Source: Calvatia gigantea (taxonomy: Eukaryota; Basidiomycota; Agaricomycetes; Agaricales; Lycoperdaceae). From it: a stretch of 64,000 nt of DNA. The DNA lies in the NCBI GenBank assembly GCA_025093985.1, contig JACAAK010000014.1, positions 62,001 through 126,000 on the forward strand, written 5' to 3'. The notes under the pieces are model-generated. The model had not been told where the DNA came from. It saw only the letters and a list, made by a program, of their open reading frames with translations, and searched no databases. Numbering within the stretch: the stretch's first letter is position 1; each line of letters begins with the position of its first letter. The position numbers were made by a program, and so were the translations under genes. Shown here in pieces: positions 55,825 through 64,000 of the stretch.

Positions 55825-58393
55825 ATGGCTTGTCCCCTTGAGAACAAATCCAACTTGGATCAGACCCAATTTTGGGATTCGGGCGGCCTTCATTGGACAA
55901 CTCACCGGATCGGCTGGGCCATCGCAGGGGGTTGCACAGTCCTGGTGAGTTGTAGCCTTGCGTGTGAGATCCGTTCGGTACGCTGAGAGGTCGTCTAGAC
56001 GGTCCTTATTTCGCTATTTTCAGTGATTTCCCATTGCAGGTCCGTTGGCTGTTAAATCCTTCGCATGAGATCGTTAGCATTTAATACTCAATACCTGGCT
56101 TTTCTCGTAGAAACTATACCAACCCTCCTCAGCAACGACAAATGTACGCACCCGTCATTATATCTGCTCACTTTGCCCCCATGCGTTTCGGTCCCCTGGG
56201 GGGGTTCCATGATCTATGCGGGGATGTGTCACACCTCACATACTCTTTCTCGGTCTGGGCGGGCACTGGTCACTAAGCTTGCACCTCTTTCATTGTTTCA
56301 TATCCTCCCCTTACCGTCGAGGACCTTGGCACCGCATACGCTTCCTTTTTCCCACTTTGCTCCACCTTTCAACTACAACCCTTAGCTGAACACGTACGAC
56401 AGATTACGCATCCTCTACATGCCCCCGGTATACGCTAATTATCTCCTTTACATCCTACCGTTACTTCCGAAACTACACCTACTACTCCTTTATCCAAATA
56501 GGTGCGTCTCTTTCCCCCTTCCTAACCCTCGTGTTCTAAGCCACGCACCTTCCAGCATACGAGGCGAGTGTGTTTTCTTTAGCGCTTATCTCTTTAGATC
56601 CGATACCGCCATATTGACACGATACTGTTTGTGAATCCAGGCTGTTGGTTTGAGCGCTTTTCTGTACGTCCCAACTGACAGTCGGATCGATTCTTTGATA
56701 TATTTATAGAACGAAAAACCTGTGTGTGTCTGTACAGCCTTCTTTTGATCGAGTATGTAGCGTCAACTGCCCTCGGTAACTCCGCGGAGCACGCTCTAGA
56801 GAGGAAGGATAAACGCCCGCTACCTATGCCAGTTGGGTTTACTATTTTCTGATGGAATAAGAACAGATTTTAACGAAAACTGGCATAGTTTTGTTGTTGG
56901 AGATACCGGCCGACCTAAGGTACGTCACCGCTTTTATCTACTGCCCTTTTTATTCGAGTTTACGTTGATTTTTAGGCGTATTTCATGTACACGGTCAAGG
57001 TTCGTTTGCATTCAACGTTCTCGTTACTGTCAAAGTCAACGTTATTCAGTGGTCCGTACTACAATATGTCATAATCCGGCCAGGTAATCATTCTTTCCAC
57101 GAATTACTGCAACCATTACTGACCCTATCCAAGCCGCATCAATAGCAGGCATCATCTGCGAGAAATTCGGTGTACTCTGCCACGAAGCGGGGTTCTCACC
57201 ACACTGGGCAAGCGTATACATAGAGTCCATTAACTTCGTCAGCATAAGGTAATTCTAATCATCCAGCCGTCGTCTCGTTTCCAACAGAATGCCCATAATT
57301 CCCCGCTCGTAATTTCAGTATAGCGCTCTATGGGCTTTTGTGTTTTATGGCCTTACATCGGAAGAGCTCAAGGGCCGCCGACCCATGGCAAAGTTTCTGG
57401 CAATCAAACTTATCGTGATGTTCACGTTCTATCAGTCGTTCGTGGTATGTTTGCCTAAATATCCGTTCTCTTCGCTGTGATCCCTTTGAATTGATTTCCT
57501 TTCGGTTTTATTTTTGTTAGTTCGGTGCTCTGGAGAACCGTGTTATCCATGGTAAAAAAAATATACTGTTTCCGGAATTGGGTGATAGTTTGTGATATTT
57601 TGGCTGTAGAAACCGAATACTGGACAACAACGAATATTGCGAATGGTCTGAATGCTCTAGCAATCTGCATTGAGGTATATTTTTCCAACATGACATTTTC
57701 CTATTCATTCGGATCTAATTATCTCCCTCAAAAAATCTCGTAATGGCGTCCCCCAGATGGTCTTTTTTGCGCTCTTCATGTCATGGGCATATACCGCCGG
57801 GGAATACAAGCGCAGTCCCGACAAACCCGCTACGAGTGTCTGGAAACCCCTCTGGGATTCGTAAGTGCCCGCCGATCTATTTTCTTTTATTATTTCACGC
57901 GCTCATCGCATTCTAGAATCAATTACTGTAAGCATCTGCGGATCCTTCACATCCAATCGCTCAACAATCATTCTTACATCCCCTTTCATCCTCACTCTTA
58001 TATATTTTTTTTTCCTTGCGCTCCTCGGACTTTCACATTCCTCTTCCATCCGATTTTTTTTCGCGCACATACCCCCAAACAGCCGACTTCGTCGCCGAAA
58101 TAGCTGGCTCTTTCAAATTCTACTGGAGCTCAGCAACATCCAAGAACAAAAACCAACGAAGACCCGATTTAGCCGAGGCATTTGGCGTCGAGGGCCGATC
58201 GTCAGGTGCTACCATGACAGGATTCCCATCGGATAGGATACCCGTTTTGCAAGCTGCTGCCCCTAGACCGTTTTCGTCGCCTTCACTACATTCGCAGCCG
58301 GATGATGCGAGTAATATTCCCCTCAGGGCGTTGGGTTCGAAAGGGTCGGGGAAGGAAATGGAGAGATATTCTAAGATTGGGCTTGCGCATTGA
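55825..58393 (+). CDS. TMEM184 / organic solute transporter alpha family, tandem copy 2
   Basis: Starts at ATG 55825: MACPLENKSNLDQTQFWDSG, then HRIGWAIAGGCTVL. Same exon plan as copy 1, including 8 nt (56556-56563, followed by a GC donor) and 11 nt (57917-57927) micro-exons at equivalent places. Landmarks are YTNPPQQRQ, RILYMPPVYA, SAFLLLLIEYVASTALGNSA, FCCWRYRP, GIICEKFGVLC, ELKGRRPMAKFLAIKLIVMF, YWTTTNIANGLNALAICIE, FFALFMSWAYTAGEY, FKFYWSSATSKNKNQRRP and an end MERYSKIGLAH parallel to RYSKVGFAV in copy 1. Extra bases near 56437 and 56914 break the frame in two conserved blocks. Protein divergence from copy 1 is substantial, so this is an old tandem duplication, unlike the near-identical repeats at 5-31 kb. 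Confidence 0.82.
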
Positions 58394-58616
58394 AGATTTT
58401 GAGGGTTGAGTAAATGTGTGAGGGTGGTCCGGGAGGGAGGAGAGGTGTTTGGGACATTATTTCCGATCAACGTTCTTTTTTTTTCCTCTTGATTCTTGTT
58501 TTGTTACCCTCTTTCTTTGGAATGCTATTTATTATTTATGGATACTCCTAACTGTATCGCTACGCGTAGAGATAATGGAGGTATTATATTAAGCGGAAAC
58601 AATACTCGAATTGTCT

Positions 58617-59286
58617 TTAGAGTACGGGAACAGTATAGAGGTCAATACGCTCGCAAGTAAGGCCCGCGGGTCCATCAGTGGGTGTAATCATATACCACAC
58701 CTAAGGCACAAAAAGAACCAAAGTTTTTCAATATCCATTGACGAAGCTTTTCGTAATGAAAGATCACTCACATCCTGACCACTCCCACAGGCGTAAAAAT
58801 CTCCCACAAAGTTAAATGTCAACTTCGCTCCCAACTGCGAATTCTCCTGGTTGGACTGGATAGCGAAGGTGTTATACCGCGCGCATTTATTCGAGCTTGA
58901 GCCTTCGGTAAACCCAAGAGAACCATATGTGCTGCATCCGGTCGAACCAAGGACGGAGCCTATGAGTGGGCGTTGAGTCGCAGTCGAGCCCGGACGCGGG
59001 GCGGCGGTGAGTGCGCCTTGTTTGAAGTAGAATTGCCCTATAGGACCAGAGCCCGTCAACGTCGCATAGCCACCTGCGCCGCCGTCAGTTCTAAGAGGCT
59101 AAGATGAGGAAGAAACATCAGGACAGTGAAAGAAATTAGGAGAGGGAGGATGCGTACCAAAAGGTTGGAGTCGCCGTTGCTTGAACTTGAGACGAGGTAG
59201 AAAGCTGGAGTGTCAGCGCCTGGAGGGACTACGGCATTCACGCTCGAGGCGATGGCGGTGAGGAGAGCAAAGAGGGTGAGTTTCAT
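58617..59286 (-). CDS. Small secreted protein, function unknown
   Basis: Starts at ATG 59286 with a signal peptide (MKLTLFALLTAIASSVNA). I traced three exons: the first ends SSSNGDSNLL, the second begins PLRTDGGAGGYATLTGSG and ends YACGSGQD, and the third gives VWYMITPTDGPAGLTCERIDLYTVPVL before the TAA at 58617-58619. All junctions are GT-AG, phase 0. The mature protein of about 150 residues is Ser/Thr/Gly-rich with a few cysteines and resembles beta-rich small secreted proteins common in wood- and litter-decay Agaricomycetes. No catalytic motif is visible. Confidence 0.72.
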
Positions 59287-59505
59287 GATGCTGGTCAAGA
59301 TGCACTTATTATGTTAGGTGCTTTTGAGCTCGTTTTATGTGAACAAGAAATGTTTGTATTTGGATATGATAACGGTTAAAATTCCCCGACTAAATAGATT
59401 AGCGCTGGTGGGATGCATACCTGACAGCGTTCATAGATGCTAATCAGTGAAGTAAGCATCTACCTACAACACGCAGAAATCCATAAATCAACCGATCATC
59501 CGCAC

Positions 59506-60104
59506 CTACCCCTCGTTTTCATCACCCTCAGCGGGGGAGTCTGCCCGTTGAACAGCAGCGGCAGGAGCGGCAGGAGCGGCAGGAAACCATCCATATTGTC
59601 TCAAGTCGACCCTGAACTCCCCAGTGCGACCTTCGGACACTTCAACACCCTCAGCGACGAGAGCATCGCGTTGCCTGTTCGCACCGTCAGTTCCTGGGCC
59701 CCTCGAGGATATTGTGCCAGAGGAACCAATGACGCGGTGCCACGGAACGGGTGGGTTTGTAGCGGGACTTAGGAATTTGAGGGCTGGAAGGGTCGTCATG
59801 AGAAGTGGATATACTGCAGGGTGGACGGCACGTTTCCAACCTTGGCCGACATGTCTAGAGTGTTTTGGCATCCCTATGAGTTTTGCGATGTGTCCTACCA
59901 GCGATTTCGGACTTGATTCAGTTACGGAGTTTTGTCAGAGTGAAACGGACACTGACCATAAGTGGTGACATGAGCATTTGGTATAGTTCTGACAGTTTCA
60001 TAGACCTGATGAATGATCAAGTCCACGTTGTGCTTTCGGGTGGATTGGCCCCTACCGCTACATGGAATTCTGCGCTGTCCATGACCGTAGTAGAGAACCT
60101 GCAT
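59506..60104 (-). CDS. atl1: Alkyltransferase-like protein, Atl1 type
   Basis: Two exons, 59957-60104 and 59506-59894 (GT-AG, phase match across TAT-G/GA). The core reads IIHQVYETVRTIPNAHVTTYG, HIAKLIGMPKHSRHVGQGW, then PVPWHRVIGSSGTIS. This is the MGMT DNA-binding domain with Trp in place of the alkyl-accepting Cys (PWHRV for PCHRV), the defining feature of Atl proteins. Fission yeast Atl1 binds O6-alkylguanine, flips it out and channels it into nucleotide excision repair without removing the alkyl group. The length of about 178 residues exceeds the usual 110-120 because of an Ala/Pro-rich C-terminal tail. The start at 60104 keeps the frame; the downstream ATG giving MDSAEFHVAVG would look more typical but is out of frame, so the N-terminus may hide a small indel. 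Confidence 0.85.
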
Positions 60105-60482
60105 AACAGGAAGAATTGAAAGAATTGAATGCCCGAGTCATGTTCGATCACATGTCCAAACCCACACGTCCCTCGTCAATCACCAGTCCCATTCCGCCAT
60201 CTAACCTGCTGTAATGTCAAACTGAGAGCCCGAGAGTGATATGATGATATGAATCACAATGTAAGTGACGATCACCACTAACGATATGCACAGTATGCTT
60301 TGAGACTAATTAAAACCGGTACAGAACTACATATTTCCACAAGGATATTTCATCGTCTGGATTAGCAAATGTACAACATACCCAACCGTGACGACCTGTG
60401 ATATCAACAAAGTCGTAGGGAGACCCTCCGGCGAGCGTGCTTAACCCACCTCATCTCCTTCAACCTATTTTCAACATGAAGC
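60105..60482. other. Intergenic
   Basis: Upstream flank of the Atl1-type gene and 3' flank of the methyltransferase-GT8 gene. Nothing recognised. Confidence 0.4.
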
Positions 60483-62126
60483 CTATGCTTGAAATCGGAC
60501 ACCCTCCGCCGCTGCCGCAGATACCCTGACTCGAAATTCCCTACTCGCGTCAGCAATTGCCTTCGCAACCGCAGTTCTTCTCCTCGAAGCTCGAAGCTCA
60601 GAGGAAGCGTAGCCAGCGTAAGGCGTCCTCTCAAGCGCATTCCACCATTCTGCTGCAAAGGGGTGTCCCGGAGAACTGATCATGCCCCATGGTTTCGCTG
60701 TCGGGGGCTGAACGAAGGGATTCAAAACCTCGGCAAGCGACGGATTGACTGGACCAGTAAAATGGACAACCGCAGGATGGTCCACCTCCTCAAGATTGAG
60801 CCGCTCTCGATCTGCAGAGGGGTAACGGGCGTATGTCCCAAGTCCTTGCGCGTTCCAGTACAAAGGGAGGGGTACCCAGTCATTGAAATGCGCGTTTAAT
60901 ACATCCTGATCCCGAAATTTCGAATCCCCCATCCTTCTACCCTCCTCCACCAACGCCTCACCAGACGCTCTTATTTTCGTCAAGTTCATGAGCATGACCC
61001 CTGCGTTAAAGTACGGCTGCTTCTCTACCGAATCGTGTCCCATGGGATGGCCTATATCTGGGACAGCACCGACCGCCCTATCCTGGATGTCGGTTTCCCA
61101 GAGAGGCGTTAGATCGCCCCGAACCAGGACATCGCCATCGAGATAGAGAGCCCGCTCGACCGGAAGAACGCGATGGAGTTCAAGTTTGGCCCATATAGGA
61201 CCTAACTCTGCCGCAAGACTATCTTTTGGCAAGGGGAGAAAGGAGATTGTCACGTCGCCGGTCCTTGGAAGGGCACCACGCAATTTGATCTTGTCCTCCT
61301 CTGCCAAACCACAGTCAACGACATATATGGAAATCCGACCTGGTGTATGTTCCACCGCACTACTAATTGCAACGGCGGCAGGCATAGCGTACGACGAATC
61401 AATGGTCAAGGCGAGATTGATCCCATAGCCCATCGCCTCCTTGATTGATATGTTCGTTTCCCTTCCCGAAACAAGAAACCCTATCCGCATCTCAACCGAC
61501 TTTCGCAGCACAACCTGGTAGTGCTCGGGGCCAGAGAGTCGTTCATATTCTCCCTTATGAAGCTGTAAAAAGGCGTCGACGCCTCTCTTCGGGTGATGCA
61601 TGCTATCCTCAGGCTGCGCCTCCCAATGGTAATCATCGAAGATGACGATAGCTCCCTTCTTCGCTAAGCGCCAACACAATTCCCCATCAAGGAATGTATC
61701 ATCTGCCTCATGCGATCCGTCGATGTATACCAAATCGAATCCCGGCACCTTTGCCTCCATTTCCTCCTCCAGCAATGTCATCAGGGCAGGGAAGCTGAAC
61801 TGTGGGAGGATGCGGTAGTTCTTCCCCGCGAGGCTGAGGTTATGCTGGATCTTATCATAACGTTCCTTTCCCGCTGCGGTGGTTAAGAGGTCAAAATGGT
61901 CGATGCAGACGATGGAACCGGTCGGGTTGCATAGCTCCTCCAAGAGAAAGACAGCGGAACGGCCCTCCCAGGACCCAATCTCCAACACACGGGGGGAGGA
62001 CGTTCGACCCTTAACGTCTTTGATTAGGGGCCTCCAACCTGGAATATTGTGTGAAAACCAGTCTTGCGTCTGAGTAAAGTGATAGTCTGGTTTTAATGCG
62101 AGAGCATTGATCGTGGGGGTGGTCAT
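60483..62126 (-). CDS. SAM methyltransferase - GT8 glycosyltransferase fusion
   Basis: 547-codon single exon from ATG 62126. Residues about 45-210 are a class I SAM-dependent methyltransferase of the Methyltransf_24 kind: VLEIGSWEGRSAVFLLEEL (SAM loop), IVCIDHFD, DLVYIDGSHEADDT and AIVIFDDYHW. Residues about 235-480 are a family 8 glycosyltransferase: LALTIDSSYAMPAAVAISS, RALYLDGDVLVRGDLTPLW (DGD metal site, residues 330-332), PYFNAGVMLMNL and DQDVLNAHF. There is no signal peptide or membrane helix, so a cytosolic enzyme is likely. The protein could transfer a sugar from a nucleotide sugar and O-methylate the sugar or acceptor; the acceptor is unknown. Its divergent neighbour is a GDP-mannose-3,5-epimerase-like gene that could supply an unusual nucleotide sugar. 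The frame is clean, unlike several neighbours. Confidence 0.85.
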   Translation of the reverse strand: MTTPTINALALKPDYHFTQTQDWFSHNIPGWRPLIKDVKGRTSSPRVLEIGSWEGRSAVFLLEELCNPTGSIVCIDHFDLLTTAAGKERYDKIQHNLSLAGKNYRILPQFSFPALMTLLEEEMEAKVPGFDLVYIDGSHEADDTFLDGELCWRLAKKGAIVIFDDYHWEAQPEDSMHHPKRGVDAFLQLHKGEYERLSGPEHYQVVLRKSVEMRIGFLVSGRETNISIKEAMGYGINLALTIDSSYAMPAAVAISSAVEHTPGRISIYVVDCGLAEEDKIKLRGALPRTGDVTISFLPLPKDSLAAELGPIWAKLELHRVLPVERALYLDGDVLVRGDLTPLWETDIQDRAVGAVPDIGHPMGHDSVEKQPYFNAGVMLMNLTKIRASGEALVEEGRRMGDSKFRDQDVLNAHFNDWVPLPLYWNAQGLGTYARYPSADRERLNLEEVDHPAVVHFTGPVNPSLAEVLNPFVQPPTAKPWGMISSPGHPFAAEWWNALERTPYAGYASSELRASRRRTAVAKAIADASREFRVRVSAAAAEGVRFQA

Positions 62127-63013
62127 GGTTGCGTAGTTGCTCTGGGTTGGGGGTCTGGTATGTCTTGACTGGTCTCACTTAATGGAAACTTTCTACTCTA
62201 GTAACGGAGTGTTCAGCATGAGGCAGCTTACTTCAACCCAAGCTTCCCTCAACCCAAGCTTCGTCTTCTCCGCAGCAGTATTGGACCAACATTACGTCAC
62301 ACCCAAGCTCCTTCTAAGCCGTATTTACGGCGATGAACCTATCGGAATCCCGCAGCGGAGGCCTCAAGGCACCACGCCCACAATCTAATAATGTCCCATT
62401 AACAAAATCCTGTGCACTTAGGCTGGCTGAACAAGACGGGGGATGATGGCGGGAAGGAATGGGAATTTGGGCTGACACATCGTGACGGGGTGGTACCCAG
62501 TAGCCAGTGGGTAGGGGGCTTTTTCGCCCAACTTTTGAGTGCAATTGGGGCTGATTTCCGTCCTGTGGGGGAGGGCCTACATCACTCTAATCAGAGGCGT
62601 ACTCAATATGGTGGTATCCTTCCAATAAGAAGGGTCATTTGGTATTCTTAGGTGATCAAACGGCAGTGAGGGGAAGTAGAGTGGCAGGAGAAGGATGATT
62701 AGTGTTTCACTTAGGGTGTAATTCCTCACGCCGGCAGTTGAGGGTGCCCTGTGGTAGGCTTCTTACTACAGCTATTAATGTCGCTGTGGCATCGGTTGTA
62801 ATCTTAATCCACACGGCGATCAGGAAGATGAGGGGGGGGGGGTACACGGAGAATCACACCTGCAGCCTGGGGTGGGGCCAACTTGCTATTCAGTGTTTTC
62901 GTTCCTGGTCACCTGATGTGTAACAAGATTTGGCTCCGTTCCACTGGTCCTCAGTCAGGCCTTCAGGTATTTATACCCACCCACTCACAAAGGATGGTAC
63001 CCCAAAGGTTGCG
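62127..63013. promoter_or_regulatory. Divergent promoter region, MTase-GT8 / epimerase
   Basis: An 887 bp region separates the divergent ATGs at 62126 and 63014, so it must hold both promoters. It contains a run of G near 62834-62842 and direct repeats of caacccaagctt at 62237-62262. No coding sequence recognised. Shared regulation of the two genes is possible but not shown. Confidence 0.4.
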
Positions 63014-64000
63014 ATGCTAACCGTCCTTGTAACTGGAGGGCATGGGTTTATCGTAGGTCCGCCGCGATTTCGTTGTCTCCTACCTGACACGGTGCGACAG
63101 GGAGCACATGTTGCAAAACGCCTGTATCATACCGGCGCGTACTTTGTTAAAGTTGTGGACATATCGCCCGTACCGCCTATCGAAGGTCCTATTTGTCACC
63201 AGTTTATTCAAGGAAACCTATGTGATATCGATACCTGTGTCGCTGCTCTTCGAGGTGTCGAATGGGTGCTACACTTCGCCGCCAACATGGGAGGCATGGG
63301 CACTATTCACAGCGGCAACGACAGCGCGATCTATGGACAAAACCATACAATGACCCAGAACCTCCTCAGAGTCATAACCCTTCCCGGCAATGTTGTGACA
63401 CGACTTTTTTACGCCTCATCTGCCTGTGTCTACCCCGAAGCTCTTCAAACCGACAAAGGTGTTTCTCTCCGCGAGACAGATGTCTTTGCTGGAGATATTC
63501 CTCGGCCTCAAGGGCTTTATGGTTTAGAGAAACTCAACTCCGAACTCCTCGTCGCACAATATAGCAAAAAGGTTGACGTTCGCATTGCGCGTTTTCATAA
63601 TATCTATGGGCCTGGGGGGGCTTGGAACAACGGCCGGGAGAAGGCGCCTGCTGCGTTTCTCCGCAAAGCGCTGGTGTGCCGGCATCTGGCAGAGAAGGAT
63701 GACGTCACGCCAGCTTTCGAAGTATGGGGGGATGGCACCCAGCGTCGTAGCTTCCTCTACATTGACGATGCGGTGGATGCCATCCTCAAACTACTTTTCT
63801 CGTCGTGCTCCAGTCCCGTCAACATCGGCTCTGATCATTCTGTTTCCATCCAGCAACTCGCTGAGCTGGCTTTGCGTTGCTCCGGGGCCCAGGCCATGTT
63901 TACTTATGATGGATCGAAGCCTGTAGGTGTAGGCGGCCGAAACTCGAATAACGAATTTTCAAGATCGGTACTCGACTGGACGCCATCGGTATCTTTGGAA
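63014..64000 (+). CDS. GDP-mannose 3,5-epimerase-like NAD-dependent sugar epimerase (partial)
   Basis: Exon 1 63014-63052 (MLTVLVTGGHGFI), intron 63053-63100, exon 2 from 63101 open to the window edge, so the 3' end is missing. Extended short-chain dehydrogenase features: GGHGFIG NAD site, HFAANMGGMG, FYASSACVYPE and YGLEK (Tyr-x3-Lys). RFHNIYGPGG, REKAPAAFLRKAL, WGDGTQRRSFLYIDDAV, PVNIGSDHSVSI and GVGGRNSNN match plant GDP-mannose 3,5-epimerase block by block. That includes the Cys of SSAC and the Lys of REKAPAAF, which act as the acid/base pair in the plant enzyme. The likely product is GDP-L-galactose or a related GDP sugar. It is divergent from the methyltransferase-GT8 gene. A different extended-SDR epimerase activity cannot be excluded. 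Confidence 0.85.
   Translation, partial: MLTVLVTGGHGFIVGPPRFRCLLPDTVRQGAHVAKRLYHTGAYFVKVVDISPVPPIEGPICHQFIQGNLCDIDTCVAALRGVEWVLHFAANMGGMGTIHSGNDSAIYGQNHTMTQNLLRVITLPGNVVTRLFYASSACVYPEALQTDKGVSLRETDVFAGDIPRPQGLYGLEKLNSELLVAQYSKKVDVRIARFHNIYGPGGAWNNGREKAPAAFLRKALVCRHLAEKDDVTPAFEVWGDGTQRRSFLYIDDAVDAILKLLFSSCSSPVNIGSDHSVSIQQLAELALRCSGAQAMFTYDGSKPVGVGGRNSNNEFSRSVLDWTPSVSLE

Noticed and set aside
1..64000. CRISPR arrays, bacterial operons, prophage
   Set aside because: No regularly spaced short repeats, ribosome binding sites or phage genes; intron structure throughout shows nuclear fungal DNA.

Overview
The window is nuclear DNA from a filamentous fungus, most likely a basidiomycete of the Agaricomycetes. 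Genes are split by many 45-70 bp GT-AG introns, often around exons of only 7-12 nt. The families seen are typical of mushroom-forming fungi: F-box-like proteins, CBM19-type secreted proteins, DUF6533-like membrane proteins, quinate-permease-type sugar transporters, Crinkler-type fragments, and a PARP plus ubiquitin-E2 fusion. There are no bacterial operons, ribosome binding sites or CRISPR arrays.

Layout. 0.5-5.4 kb: a four-helix membrane protein and an F-box protein, the latter divergent from a TatD-family hydrolase. 4.9-12.6 kb: a 3.84 kb tandem duplication carrying the F-box 5' end, TatD and a CBM19 secreted-protein gene. 13.7-18.7 kb: a sugar transporter with a 2.3 kb tandem duplication; the upstream copy lacks its last exons. 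22.4-31.2 kb: a third tandem duplication (about 5.1 and 3.7 kb) with a NACHT remnant, Crinkler-like gene copies, a decayed Tc1/mariner element and two decayed paralogues of a membrane protein that sits at 36.6-38.4 kb. 32.2-33.7 kb: a glutathione S-transferase and a small TIR element. 36.6-44.8 kb: the membrane protein, two Tyr/His/Ser-rich basic-tailed paralogues, a second F-box gene, a DUF6533-like protein and an ankyrin protein. 45.0-49.5 kb: the PARP-E2 fusion. 53.2-58.4 kb: two tandem TMEM184/organic-solute-transporter-alpha genes. 58.6-64.0 kb: a secreted protein, an Atl1-type alkyltransferase-like protein, a methyltransferase-GT8 fusion and, divergent from it, a GDP-mannose-3,5-epimerase-like gene that runs off the window end.

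Two cross-cutting observations matter for any reader. First, three near-identical tandem duplications follow one another within 27 kb, and the TatD copies differ only at synonymous sites. This fits two alleles of a dikaryon assembled end to end at least as well as real duplication. Second, many otherwise well conserved genes carry isolated one-base insertions, so several apparent pseudogenes may be sequence error. The most novel gene content is the methyltransferase-GT8 fusion facing the GME-like epimerase, a candidate small sugar-modification locus.
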